A DNA stretch of 32,644 nucleotides, taken from an uncultured Eubacteriales bacterium. GTDB taxonomy: Bacteria; Bacillota; Clostridia; Oscillospirales; Oscillospiraceae. Positions within the stretch are counted from its first letter, which is position 1; every line of letters starts with the position of its first letter. Made by a program: the position numbers and the translations under genes. This document shows positions 15,174 to 23,561 of the stretch, in pieces. The notes under the pieces were generated by a model. It was not told the DNA's origin. It did not search any database and was given only the letters and a program-made list of their open reading frames with translations. The DNA is taken from NCBI GenBank assembly GCA_902475855.1, contig CABSBF010000021.1:1-32644 (forward strand), in the 5' to 3' direction.

Positions 15174-15196
15174 AGCAGCAGAAGGGGGGGCAGAGC

Positions 15197-16744
15197 ATGG
15201 AACCGGTCGATCTTTCGCTGCTACGGCGCGTCTGTATTTACCTGAGAAAATCCCGCCGCGATCTGGAACTGGAGCAGAACGGCGGAGAAGATACGCTGGC
15301 ACGCCACCGAGCCATTTTGCTGGCAGACGCAGATCGTTGGGGGCTGAACGTTTCAAAAATCTATGAGGAAGTCGTCACCGGCGATACCATCGCTGAGCGT
15401 CCGCACATGATGCAGCTTCTCCGCGAGATTGAATCGGGGTGCTGGGACGCCGTATTGTGTATGGACGTAGATCGCCTTGGGCGAGGCGGAATGCGGGATC
15501 AGGGTGTTGTGCTCGACGCTTTCAAGTGGACCTCCACTCTCCTGCTCACTCATGAGCGTATTTACGATCTGCGCCGGGAAACGGACGAAGAAGCCATGGA
15601 ATACCGGGCGCAGGGCGCGCGTTTTGAGTACCGAATGATCAAGCGGCGTCTGGCACGCGGGCGCGAAGCCTCGGTACAGGAAGGAAAGTTCATCGGACAT
15701 ACCGCCCCCTACGGCTATATGCGCGTAAAGCTCAAGAAAGAACGCGGCTGGACTCTGAGCCCGCAGGAGCCGCAGGCATCCATTGTGCAGGACCTGTTCC
15801 TTCGCTGCGCCAACGGGGAGCATCCTGCTGCACTTGCGGCATATCTGAATGGTCTGCAGCTCCCCTCGCCCGGCGGAGCAGAATGGACTTCCGCCGCCGT
15901 GCGGCGGATTCTTTCCAACCCGGAATACTGCGGATATATCCGGCACGGTCTGCGGAAAACCATCCGCTATTTTGCCGGCGGAGAACTGAAGCAAAGCCGG
16001 CCGCTTGCACTGCCCACGCAGGTCTCACTTTATCCCGGCCGTCATCCGGCGTTGGTCTCCAAGGCTGTTTTTGATGATGCCGCGCAGCGCCTGACAGTTC
16101 AAAAGCCTCTCCCGGGGCCAAGGCCGGAACACGGAGCAAATCCCCTGGCTGGCCTTGTGCGCTGCGGCATCTGCGGCCGGATGATGGTACGCCGTCCCTA
16201 TGGCGGCAAGCGGCCGGATGCACTGCTCTGCCCGAAGAGCGGCTGCCCGACGGTCGCTTCCTATCTGTCCGAAACGGAAGCGCTGATTCTGGACGGTCTG
16301 CGGTGCTGGCTCGGAGGTTTCCCTCTGGACGCGCTCGCACCGGCGCAGGATGTTTTTTTCGAGTCTCTGAAGCGGCAGCGCATCGTTTTGGAGCGGGAAC
16401 GCGCCTCCGTCACAGCGCAGCTACAGCGCGCATGCGAGCTTGCAGAGCGGGGCGTCTATTCTCCGGCGCTCTATTGCAGCCGCCGGGACACGCTGGAACG
16501 GCGTGCAGCTGCCCTTTCTGCACGCATCGCTGCCTTGGATAGCGAACAGCAGCAGCCGCTAAATTCTCCTCCGGCCGGATTTCAGTTGCTTGACGTATAC
16601 GCTCTGGCCGCAGATGCGGAAGAAAAAAACCGGTTCCTCAAGACGCTGCTCCAAAAGGCGGTATACCGCAAGACGCGACGTTCACGGGAAAAGGGCGGGA
16701 GCGATCTCTGCCTCACACTCTTTCCCCGCTTTCCTGCCCGTTGA
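15197..16744 (+). CDS. Large serine recombinase 2 (element B excisionase/integrase)
   Basis: The 515 aa show a resolvase domain with catalytic Ser in IYLRKSRRD, the conserved Arg region MDVDRLGRGGMRDQG, a recombinase domain (about 165-280; HTAPYGYMRV and RRILSNPEYCGYIR), a zinc ribbon (CGICGRMM, then CPKSGC) and a coiled-coil C-terminus. It appears intact. It is only distantly related to recombinase 1 and uses a different active-site context (RKS rather than RVS). The start at 15197 follows a G-rich ribosome site. The stop is 18 bp before the right cotJC junction, so it sits at the element end, as in the sigK skin element. Its inferred role is excision of element B to rejoin cotJC. Confidence 0.9.
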   Translation: MEPVDLSLLRRVCIYLRKSRRDLELEQNGGEDTLARHRAILLADADRWGLNVSKIYEEVVTGDTIAERPHMMQLLREIESGCWDAVLCMDVDRLGRGGMRDQGVVLDAFKWTSTLLLTHERIYDLRRETDEEAMEYRAQGARFEYRMIKRRLARGREASVQEGKFIGHTAPYGYMRVKLKKERGWTLSPQEPQASIVQDLFLRCANGEHPAALAAYLNGLQLPSPGGAEWTSAAVRRILSNPEYCGYIRHGLRKTIRYFAGGELKQSRPLALPTQVSLYPGRHPALVSKAVFDDAAQRLTVQKPLPGPRPEHGANPLAGLVRCGICGRMMVRRPYGGKRPDALLCPKSGCPTVASYLSETEALILDGLRCWLGGFPLDALAPAQDVFFESLKRQRIVLERERASVTAQLQRACELAERGVYSPALYCSRRDTLERRAAALSARIAALDSEQQQPLNSPPAGFQLLDVYALAADAEEKNRFLKTLLQKAVYRKTRRSREKGGSDLCLTLFPRFPAR

Positions 16745-16752
16745 TCATTCCG

Positions 16753-16773
16753 CGGACCGGACGAATTGGGACA
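16753..16773 (+). other. Predicted attR of element B (right cotJC junction)
   Basis: CGGACCGGACGAATTGGGAC joins element DNA (CCGGAC) to the resumed cotJC frame (GAA TTG GGA CAT = ELGH). GAAT at 16763-16766 matches the left junction. Confidence 0.7.
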
Positions 16774-17167
16774 TCTGGAAATGATCGGTGCGATCGTCCA
16801 CCAGCTTACACGCGACCTGACAGAAAAACAGATGCGCGAAAATGGTTTCGCCGCATATTTTGTCGATCACACGGCAGGGGTTTACCCGCAATCCGCCGCC
16901 GGAACGCCATGGTCTGCCGCAACAATGCAGGTCAAGGGGGACCCCATCACCGATCTTTCGGAGGATATGGCCGCGGAGCAGAAGGCGCGCAGCACCTATG
17001 ACAACATTCTGCGGCTCTCTGATGACCCGGATGTCAACGACGCGATCAAATTCCTGCGTGAGCGCGAGGTCGTGCATTTTCAGCGCTTCGGGGAAGCGAT
17101 TCAGCGACTGCGCGAACGTCTTGACGAAAAGAATATATATTATATGAATCCTGCGGTCGATATGTGA
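16763..17167 (+). CDS. cotJC: cotJC C-terminal segment, spore coat manganese catalase fragment
   Basis: The segment encodes ELGHLEMIGAIVHQLTR and continues through DHTAGVYPQSAAG, EDMAAEQKARSTYDNIL, DDPDVNDAIKFLREREVVHF to NPAVDM and a stop, matching the last two-thirds of CotJC. The conserved metal-ligand positions HLEM, EQKA and EREVVH are present. There is no ribosome site or plausible start at the 5' end; the frame simply continues from element B DNA. Joined to 11203-11310, the pieces give GTE-ELGHLEM without loss or gain of a codon. A hairpin terminator follows the stop. As it stands it is only a gene segment. Confidence 0.88.
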   Translation, partial: ELGHLEMIGAIVHQLTRDLTEKQMRENGFAAYFVDHTAGVYPQSAAGTPWSAATMQVKGDPITDLSEDMAAEQKARSTYDNILRLSDDPDVNDAIKFLREREVVHFQRFGEAIQRLRERLDEKNIYYMNPAVDM

Positions 17168-17174
17168 CGATGAG

Positions 17175-17213
17175 GTGCCATGCAGATTTTCTCTGCCTGG
17201 CACGTTTTCTTTC
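17175..17213 (+). terminator. Terminator after cotJC
   Basis: The stem GTGCCA-T-GCAGA / TCTGC-C-TGGCAC with a short T-rich loop is followed by GTTTTCTTTC, beginning eight bases after the cotJC stop. Confidence 0.75.
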
Positions 17214-17263
17214 ATCATTTTTCGTTTTTTGTCCCCCCCTCGCGAACATTCGATCCTAAGCTA

Positions 17264-17292
17264 TTGACAGTTTTTCTCTTTTCATATATACT
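17264..17292 (+). promoter_or_regulatory. Strong sigma-A promoter of the FtsX-type ABC genes
   Basis: TTGACA (17264-17269) and TATACT (17287-17292) are 17 bp apart, 35 bp before the permease start. Confidence 0.8.
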
Positions 17293-17327
17293 AGGTATAG
17301 ATATTCTCAGGAAAGGCAGGGGTGCAT

Positions 17328-20300
17328 ATGTTTCACCTGACATGGAAGGGAATGCTCGGGCGCAGAAAGGAATCCTCCCTACTTCTGATTGTGCTCACAC
17401 TCTCCTTTCTTCTCTCGTCCGCACTTGCAATCATTCTGCCCTCCACGCGGGCGGAAGCACAGTTACAGCGCGAAAAAACCTATGGTTCCTGGCAGGTCAT
17501 GATCCTGGGCAGGGGTGCGTCCGACTGTGAGGAGCTGACGCGCCTTCTAACCGAGCAGGGTGCGCAGTGTGCCACGCTGCCTGCGTCAGCTACCTCCACA
17601 GGCGATTGTGTCTCCGTTATGACGCCTGAGGCGTTAGCACTCGGAAATTTCCAATTGCTCGACGGCCGGCTGCCGGAAGCGGAGAATGAAATTCTCATCG
17701 TGGAAAATCAGTTTGCACTCGACGAGCTGCCAAGCGTCGGCGACCGCGTTACCATCATGTATGAGTGGTTTGCCTACAGCACAGCCGGCGATTCCTTCCG
17801 GTATCATCAGAGCGCCCTGCTGGGAGATGCATTCCGTTCCGCCCTTGCGTACTGCAAGGAAGCGTTTCTTGACGAGTACTACGCCTTTGTGGAAGAATCC
17901 AAGAAAAACATGGCAAACAGCGATTACGCGAATGTTTGCTACCGCAATCTCACCGAATACTGCATTTCAAGTGAAGGCGCACCGGTTGATCCGCCGGATA
18001 TGACGCCGGATCAGTTGGACACATCGTTTACCTTCTATTTACAGCAGTATGCACCGCGCCATCCAATGCACATTACCGAATTAGTATCAATCGAGCCGCT
18101 TCTGGTTGCCGGTGCAGATTTCCCTCTCACACTGTCCTGCCGTGAGGAGCGGTCAACACTCTCCGGTGAAGCCTTCGGCGAAAGGAAGGGACAGACAATC
18201 ATCACCTCGCGCACCTATGACGGTCTGCGCGCAAACATTCCCTACACTGTCTGCGGCATTCTCAAAGCCTATGAAGCAACATGGGACTCCGGTGGTCACA
18301 GGCTTCCGTCTGCTTTTCTCTCCGCGTCAGGCCGCAGTATACTGGAGCGGAATCTTGATCTGGCAACGCAGCAGGTAGACGATCTCATTACCGGCTGGTC
18401 GCCGAACGACAACTGCCTTCTTCTGCGCAGCGAGCTTCCTCTCGCAGAATTCTATGATGCAGTAATCAAGGCGGATCAGTCGCTGGCACACGGTTGTTAT
18501 AACCTATATAGAAATCACGCGGGCGAAAACGGCCTGCCTTATGACACCGTGCGCTTTGAGGGCTGGGATCCGGAAAAACAGGAAGTCGTAAGCCTGGATG
18601 GTCTGTGGAAATTCAATGAGGACGGGACAGAGTACTATGTCTTCCCGGATGTCCTTGACGGGAACGGCCAGCCCTACCAGTTCACGGCGGAGGAGTATGA
18701 TAAAAACGATTTTGAATTCCCCGGTCTTTCACTGATTCCAGATGTCTACTATCCCGACCTTGCAAGTCTGTATCAGAAAAATGAGTATGACATCCGCATC
18801 AATGCCTATGCATTCCCGGATACCGCCACCGCCTCCGGCATGACTGACACGGTTCTGAACACCATTCTGGTACTGATCTCAGCCTGCGCCGTGCTGGTCA
18901 TATGCGTGGTACAGAGCAAGCGCCGCGCACATTCTGTTGTTATGCTACGCGCTATCGGTATGAATACAGGGCAGGCCATTCTCATGCAGTTCACAGAGGC
19001 CCTGCTCTTCCTGCTGCTATCCATGCTGCTTGGACTGCCGCTGGGTTATCTGGGAGCGAGTGCTGCGCTGCGCTGGCACTATCACAGCTCCGTGCTGGCC
19101 TTTGACAGCATTTTCCTGCTGCGCAGCGTCATTTTCGGAGCCTTGGCTCTTCTGCTGGGGCTACAGTTTCCGCTGCTCTATTCCCTGCGTCTGCCGCTCA
19201 CAGGCAAAAGCACCGTTGCGATCAAAAAAATACCGAAAGCTGCGGATCTGCGCCGCGGAACTCTGACCGAAATGGAGCGTGCAGCCGCGCGATTCCATCG
19301 CCGCCGCAATCTGCTGGCACGTCTGCTGTGTGCGCTTTCGCTGCTGCTGGCGCTGCTGACGCTGCTGCTGTCTCATTTTGCATTCGATACTTACCGCATC
19401 AATGTTGAGAGGGCCGATCTGCCTGACTATGTTCTCACGGCCGGTTACGGAATGGGTTCCCGCTTTCTGGCTGAAAAGCTGGAAAAATATGGCCTGCCGG
19501 ATGACCTGGGCGAAGCTCCCTCACAGATTGATGCCTATCTTGCAGCGGAAAATGTCAGCCTTGCAGGTTATCGGGACAGTCCGACGCTTTCCTCTCTCGA
19601 CTGGAAGGTGAAAATTGCAGGCATGACGCAGGACAACCGCCTGCTGCAGAAGCTGCTGGAATACACCGGTAAAATTGACATGGACAAGCTGCTTTCCGGT
19701 AAGGGCTGCATCCTGCTGATGCCAAACTACCTTGCCCGCAAGGACAAACTGCAATTCAGTTCGGACTTTGCCGATGCCTATCGCTACACCGCCGATGACA
19801 CCATCCGCGCGGGAGACATTCTCCATCTTTCCGCCGATTCGCACATGCTGACGGAACGACAGGTCATTACCTCTGTTGCAGAGGCTGACGTCGAGGTGCT
19901 GGCCGTTTTGCACGAATATCCCGGTGTATGGCTCTTCGAAAGCAGTGCGTTGCCCGGCGTGATCGTCTCAGGTCAGCCGCTCGTTTCCAAGGTCTACCCG
20001 AATGCCAGCCGCCGCTACACCCCGGAGCAGGCGCACTGGGAGTCGATCAGTCAATCAATGCATTGTCCATACTGCAAAGGAAAAACCGTTTTTCAGTTCT
20101 ACGCCTCCGACGCGGAGGATCATACAACCTCTTACTGGAACCTGTCCCAGCAGGAGGAGCTGAAATTCAAGAGCTATTACCGCGAGAAGACCGAGCAGCA
20201 CGCTGCGTGCGAAAATCAGCGTAGCCTGACCATTCTGCTCGGCACAGCAGCTGTGCTGCTGGTTGTGATTATTCTGCTGTTCATTCTTTCGGATATGGCC

Positions 20301-20663
20301 GAGCAGGAGCGGCGGCGTACCGGCATACTGCGTGCCCTCGGCGCTTCCAGGCATGACCTGCGAAGAACACACTGGCTGCTTGCGGCATTGGAAAGTCTGA
20401 GGGCGGTAATACTTGCCAACATTGTCTATGTGATCATTCTGCTTGCCTGCGCTTTTTTCGCAACTGGCTTCCACACGCTTTCCCCTGTTGTGCTCATCAC
20501 CACGCTGTCGCAGGGCCTTCTGTGGCAATATCCCTGGAAAGTACACGGGCTTTTGAGTCTGGCAGCGCTGTTCCTGATCACCCTTCTGCGCGTCCTTCCC
20601 TATCGTCGTCTGTGTCAGTCATCCGTCATCGGTACCATCAAAGGCTTGGAGAGAGGAGAATAA
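17328..20663 (+). CDS. Large ABC transporter permease with two FtsX domains
   Basis: The 1,111-aa membrane protein has an N-terminal transmembrane helix (about 15-38) and a long extracellular region (about 40-505). A three-helix FtsX block follows (about 510-640) with the cytosolic turn SKRRAHSVVMLRAIGM. Another single helix comes near 675-700, then a second extracellular region and a C-terminal FtsX block (about 960-1100) with EQERRRTGILRALGAS. This is the architecture of MacB/SalY-type mechanotransmission or lipoprotein/peptide-handling transporters rather than importers. The ATG at 17328 follows AGGGG; a GTG two codons earlier is possible. The cognate ATPase begins 3 bp after the stop. The substrate is unknown. 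Confidence 0.88.
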   Translation: MFHLTWKGMLGRRKESSLLLIVLTLSFLLSSALAIILPSTRAEAQLQREKTYGSWQVMILGRGASDCEELTRLLTEQGAQCATLPASATSTGDCVSVMTPEALALGNFQLLDGRLPEAENEILIVENQFALDELPSVGDRVTIMYEWFAYSTAGDSFRYHQSALLGDAFRSALAYCKEAFLDEYYAFVEESKKNMANSDYANVCYRNLTEYCISSEGAPVDPPDMTPDQLDTSFTFYLQQYAPRHPMHITELVSIEPLLVAGADFPLTLSCREERSTLSGEAFGERKGQTIITSRTYDGLRANIPYTVCGILKAYEATWDSGGHRLPSAFLSASGRSILERNLDLATQQVDDLITGWSPNDNCLLLRSELPLAEFYDAVIKADQSLAHGCYNLYRNHAGENGLPYDTVRFEGWDPEKQEVVSLDGLWKFNEDGTEYYVFPDVLDGNGQPYQFTAEEYDKNDFEFPGLSLIPDVYYPDLASLYQKNEYDIRINAYAFPDTATASGMTDTVLNTILVLISACAVLVICVVQSKRRAHSVVMLRAIGMNTGQAILMQFTEALLFLLLSMLLGLPLGYLGASAALRWHYHSSVLAFDSIFLLRSVIFGALALLLGLQFPLLYSLRLPLTGKSTVAIKKIPKAADLRRGTLTEMERAAARFHRRRNLLARLLCALSLLLALLTLLLSHFAFDTYRINVERADLPDYVLTAGYGMGSRFLAEKLEKYGLPDDLGEAPSQIDAYLAAENVSLAGYRDSPTLSSLDWKVKIAGMTQDNRLLQKLLEYTGKIDMDKLLSGKGCILLMPNYLARKDKLQFSSDFADAYRYTADDTIRAGDILHLSADSHMLTERQVITSVAEADVEVLAVLHEYPGVWLFESSALPGVIVSGQPLVSKVYPNASRRYTPEQAHWESISQSMHCPYCKGKTVFQFYASDAEDHTTSYWNLSQQEELKFKSYYREKTEQHAACENQRSLTILLGTAAVLLVVIILLFILSDMAEQERRRTGILRALGASRHDLRRTHWLLAALESLRAVILANIVYVIILLACAFFATGFHTLSPVVLITTLSQGLLWQYPWKVHGLLSLAALFLITLLRVLPYRRLCQSSVIGTIKGLERGE

Positions 20664-20666
20664 ACT

Positions 20667-21344
20667 ATGCTGCTGCAAACCATCGGGCTGGAAAAAACCT
20701 ACACACAGGGAGGTATTTCCTATCAGGCACTGAAAGGCGTTGATCTGGAGTTTGAGGCTGAAAAGTTCTATGCCGTCATCGGCAAATCCGGCTCCGGAAA
20801 ATCCACCCTGCTGCATCTGCTTGGCAGTCTTGACCGTCCGACCGGCGGGCGGGTCATCCTGAACGGAGAGGACATCTACAAACTTAAGGATTCCCGGCTG
20901 GCGCAGCTCCGGCGGCGTCAGATCGGATTCATTTTTCAATCCTACAATCTGCTCGATGAGCACACGGCCAAGGACAACATTCTCGCGCCCGTCCTGCTCG
21001 ACGGGAGAAAACCCGACATGGCCTATTTCGATCAGATCACGCAGAAGTTGGGCATCGCGGATCTTTTGCATAAGTATCCCTGGCAAATGTCCGGCGGTGA
21101 ACAGCAGCGCTGTGCCATTGCGCGTGCACTGCTGACACGACCATCCATCATTCTTGCTGACGAACCTACCGGCAATCTCGACAGCGCCACCTCCGATCAG
21201 GTCGTGCAGCTTTTACGACGCGTTGTGGATGATTTCCGGCAGACGCTCATTCTTGTGACCCACGACGCGGATATTGCCGCACAGGCGGATGTCTGCATTA
21301 CGCTTGACAGCGGTCTGGTCAAGAGTGTTCGCTCCCAGCGGTAA
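20667..21344 (+). CDS. ABC transporter ATP-binding protein, LolD/MacB type
   Basis: The 225-aa ATPase has Walker A GKSGSGKST, a Q-loop (FIFQSYNLLDEHT), signature MSGGEQQR, Walker B IILADEPTGNLDS and the H-loop VTHD. Length and sequence fit the LolD/MacB/BceA branch that pairs with FtsX-domain permeases. It lies 3 bp after the permease and is followed by a strong terminator, so the two genes form a complete transcription unit. Confidence 0.95.
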   Translation: MLLQTIGLEKTYTQGGISYQALKGVDLEFEAEKFYAVIGKSGSGKSTLLHLLGSLDRPTGGRVILNGEDIYKLKDSRLAQLRRRQIGFIFQSYNLLDEHTAKDNILAPVLLDGRKPDMAYFDQITQKLGIADLLHKYPWQMSGGEQQRCAIARALLTRPSIILADEPTGNLDSATSDQVVQLLRRVVDDFRQTLILVTHDADIAAQADVCITLDSGLVKSVRSQR

Positions 21345-21351
21345 TTTTTAA

Positions 21352-21397
21352 GGCGGCAGCCCCGGTGTTTGGGCTGCCGCCACTTTTTTGTTTTTTC
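21352..21397 (+). terminator. Rho-independent terminator of the FtsX-type ABC operon
   Basis: A perfect 11-bp stem GGCGGCAGCCC / GGGCTGCCGCC with an 8-nt loop is followed by a long T-rich tract. Confidence 0.92.
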
Positions 21398-21420
21398 TGT
21401 CGAGAATTTGTCAGATGCCA

Positions 21421-21449
21421 TTGACACGCCTGATTTCCCACGTTATTAT
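21421..21449 (+). promoter_or_regulatory. Sigma-A promoter of the surface protein gene
   Basis: TTGACA (21421-21426) and TATTAT (21444-21449) are 17 bp apart. A leader of about 60 nt precedes the start codon. Confidence 0.8.
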
Positions 21450-21516
21450 GAATTTAGTATTCGATTTTCCATTCGGGCCGCGTGCCGTTCCACAAAGAGA
21501 AAGAGGAGTTGGTATC

Positions 21517-22620
21517 ATGCGAGCCGTTTCCCTTCCGGTCATTTTTCTATTGCTTGCACTTCTCTGCGCACAGGTGGGCGTTGCCACGCCTGCTGCGCCC
21601 GTGATTGACGCCGCAGCGCCGGATTGCGTTTTACCCATGGAGCTGGAGCCGCCGCTGTTGTCCGTCGATGCACATTCCCCTGACGGCGGTGAGCTGGAAT
21701 ATCAGTGGTACTCTGCCCTAGTGTCCGATGGCTCGGATGCATCCGCCGTTTCCGGTGCGGTTTTCCGTGAATATACTCCTCCGGTTCTGCCCGGTACTGC
21801 ATACTACCGCGCAGCCGTTTGGAGCGTGAGCGGCGGGGCGAGAAGCGAGGCAGCCTATAGCCGCTGGATCGCCGTCACTTTCACTTTTCCGGTAACCACT
21901 GTCGAAATTCTCAGGCTTCCGAACAAGCTGGAATACCTCGCCGGAGAATCGCCGGACCTGACCGGCCTATGTGTCCGAATTCAGCACGATGACCTCACAT
22001 TTGAAGACGCTGACGGCGCGCATCTGGAATATTCCAAAGAGCCTTTGACCATAGGCACACAGGAGATCGTCCTCCGCTACGGCGATGCCGCAGCATCCTT
22101 CTTTGTGACCGTCCGCACAGGGGAACATCATGTTCACACCTACCCGGATGGCTGGACTGTTGTGCGTGAGGCAGGCTGCGAGGAAACCGGCGAGCGAACC
22201 CGCGTCTGTCCCTGCGGTGCCATCGAGCATGAGGTGATTCCGGCTGTCGGCCATATTTGGAATGCCGGAAGTGCTGTGAAGCAGGGAACCAGATATGTCT
22301 GCACCGTCTGCGGGAGCTCTTATACGCAGGCCCGTAAGGCTCCTTCCAAGCGCCCTGCATCTTCCGCACAAGCCTCAAGGAACACAGAAAGTGCTGCCGT
22401 TTCCTCGATTCCACAGCCGAAGTTTTCCGAAGAGCCGCAGGCGCAGCGGGCGTCTTCCCGGCAGCCGTCCGACTCAACTTCGGAAGTGCAGATGCAGCAC
22501 GTGATTCTGCGGCAGAGGGATCCGTGGAAACTCATCGCAATCGCTGCGGCGGTTCTCGCCTTTTGTGCTCTGCTGGCCTTTTTCCTTACGAGGCGAAAAA
22601 AGGAAGGCCATTCCTCTTGA
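21517..22620 (+). CDS. Membrane-anchored extracellular Ig-like domain protein
   Basis: The 367-aa protein begins with a Sec signal peptide (VSLPVIFLLLALLCAQVGVA). It then has a repeat-like segment (GELEYQWYSAL, typical of bacterial surface adhesive modules) and a Big_3-like Ig domain (about 130-205, VEILRLPNKLEYLAGESPDLTG). Two Cys-x-Cys/Cys-x2-Cys modules with the GH-x-W signature follow (about 210-275, VCPCGAIEHEVIPAVGHIW and CTVCGSSY). A Ser/Pro/Gln-rich low-complexity stalk (about 275-325) leads to a C-terminal transmembrane helix with a basic RRKK end. The ATG at 21517 follows GAGGAG. It is a likely cell-surface display protein of unknown ligand. It follows the ABC pair but has its own promoter and no LPxTG motif. 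Confidence 0.8.
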   Translation: MRAVSLPVIFLLLALLCAQVGVATPAAPVIDAAAPDCVLPMELEPPLLSVDAHSPDGGELEYQWYSALVSDGSDASAVSGAVFREYTPPVLPGTAYYRAAVWSVSGGARSEAAYSRWIAVTFTFPVTTVEILRLPNKLEYLAGESPDLTGLCVRIQHDDLTFEDADGAHLEYSKEPLTIGTQEIVLRYGDAAASFFVTVRTGEHHVHTYPDGWTVVREAGCEETGERTRVCPCGAIEHEVIPAVGHIWNAGSAVKQGTRYVCTVCGSSYTQARKAPSKRPASSAQASRNTESAAVSSIPQPKFSEEPQAQRASSRQPSDSTSEVQMQHVILRQRDPWKLIAIAAAVLAFCALLAFFLTRRKKEGHSS

Positions 22621-22701
22621 ACCGCAGCGTTTTCCCGTTTTTTTCCATGCACAGTTCAAACCAAGTACCAATTAAAACAACATAAAACAAGGAGGATTTT
22701 C

Positions 22702-23304
22702 ATGAGGTACTATATGGGCAGCAGCACCGACCCACTGTATGCAGTCTATGAAAGAGAGGGCGTCTGCTATCCGGTGTTTGCGGAGAAGTACGGCACACAG
22801 GGCTTCCCCTTTCGCCCAGAGTTGGAGGAAATCACCGACGCAGAAACCGTCGCGGCGCTTAACAAATACATGACCCCATATGAACAGGGAAAGGTCGCTG
22901 TCTATATGGCTGGCCCGCTTTTCAATGAAGGCGACCGCTATACGAACCAGTGCAATTCCGACCGCCTGCGCGCACTGGGATATACGACGTTTTTGCCGCA
23001 GGAGATCGTGATTACAAACGAAAGCTCTGAGCTTGTCAAGGCAGGTTGCTTTTATATGGATTTGAAGGCGATCCGGCTGGCAGAGTATCTAGTGGTCAAC
23101 TGCAACGGAATAGAAATTGATTCCGGCACTGCGGCAGAAATTGGCCTGGGTTATGGGCTCGGGAAGAAGTTGGTGCTTTACAAGAGCGACGTGCGCAACT
23201 ACTACAATGAAACCTTCCGGCTGAACAATTTCGTCGGCGGGCTGGTGGACAACCGCGTCTACCGCACCATCGACGAGGTTCTCGCCGCCATGCAGGAGTG
23301 CTGA
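22702..23304 (+). CDS. Nucleoside 2-deoxyribosyltransferase-like protein
   Basis: This family exchanges or hydrolyses the base of (deoxy)nucleosides. The 200-aa sequence has VAVYMAGPLFNEGDRY near residues 66-80, the region FLPQEIV, and the catalytic-type block NCNGIEIDSGTAAEIGLGYGLGK, where Asp and Glu match the family's active-site acids. An N-terminal extension of about 60 residues precedes the core. The ribosome site is AAGGAGG. Terminator-like hairpins flank it, and no operon partner is apparent. The exact substrate is uncertain. Confidence 0.82.
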   Translation: MRYYMGSSTDPLYAVYEREGVCYPVFAEKYGTQGFPFRPELEEITDAETVAALNKYMTPYEQGKVAVYMAGPLFNEGDRYTNQCNSDRLRALGYTTFLPQEIVITNESSELVKAGCFYMDLKAIRLAEYLVVNCNGIEIDSGTAAEIGLGYGLGKKLVLYKSDVRNYYNETFRLNNFVGGLVDNRVYRTIDEVLAAMQEC

Positions 23305-23356
23305 CATCCGGAAAGGCTCTTTTGGGGGCATAAGCGACCCAGCATTGAAAAGGGAA

Positions 23357-23393
23357 AATCTCACGGCCGATAGTTTCTATCGGCCGTGAGATT
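23357..23393. terminator. Perfect 17-bp inverted repeat after the deoxyribosyltransferase gene
   Basis: AATCTCACGGCCGATAG and its exact complement are separated by TTT. It is a very stable hairpin and a probable terminator, though only ATTATTAT follows instead of a clean T-tract. Confidence 0.65.
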
Positions 23394-23561
23394 ATTATAA
23401 GGGCAGCCATAGTCCTTACCGGCGGTGTCGCAAAAAGACATATTTTCACACAAACGAAAAAAATTTTCAGATCTTCCTGTGCTATAATGCAATCAGCGGC
23501 AGCAGGGGCGCGGCGGAGAGCCGCACGAGCCTGCCATTCGCCGCAAAAAGGGAGGCTCGCC

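Larger units (their letters stand above)
11308..16762 (+). mobile_element. Element B: 5,455-bp serine-recombinase element inserted in cotJC
   Basis: The boundaries are the two GAAT sites where cotJC homology stops and resumes. Contents are a CofE-like ligase and an FAD oxidoreductase (minus strand), a divergent LysR regulator, a 54-aa minus-strand ORF, and recombinase 2, whose stop is 18 bp from the right end. Excision would leave GGTACCGAAGAATTGGGACAT, restoring cotJC in frame. The circle junction would read CCGGAC-GA-ATCCGG, an inverted repeat CCGGA/TCCGG around CGAA, as expected of an attP with symmetric half-sites. It resembles sigK skin-type intervening elements in logic, but its cargo looks chromosomal rather than phage-like. 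Confidence 0.8.

Noticed and set aside
16766..17167. A free-standing 133-aa gene starting with TTG at 16766
   Set aside because: There is no ribosome site, the start falls exactly at the att junction, and the sequence is the C-terminal part of CotJC, so it is a segment and not an independent gene.
9500..17170. Interpretation as a prophage or conjugative element
   Set aside because: Apart from the two serine recombinases and their small partners there are no phage structural, lysis, replication or transfer genes between the junctions.
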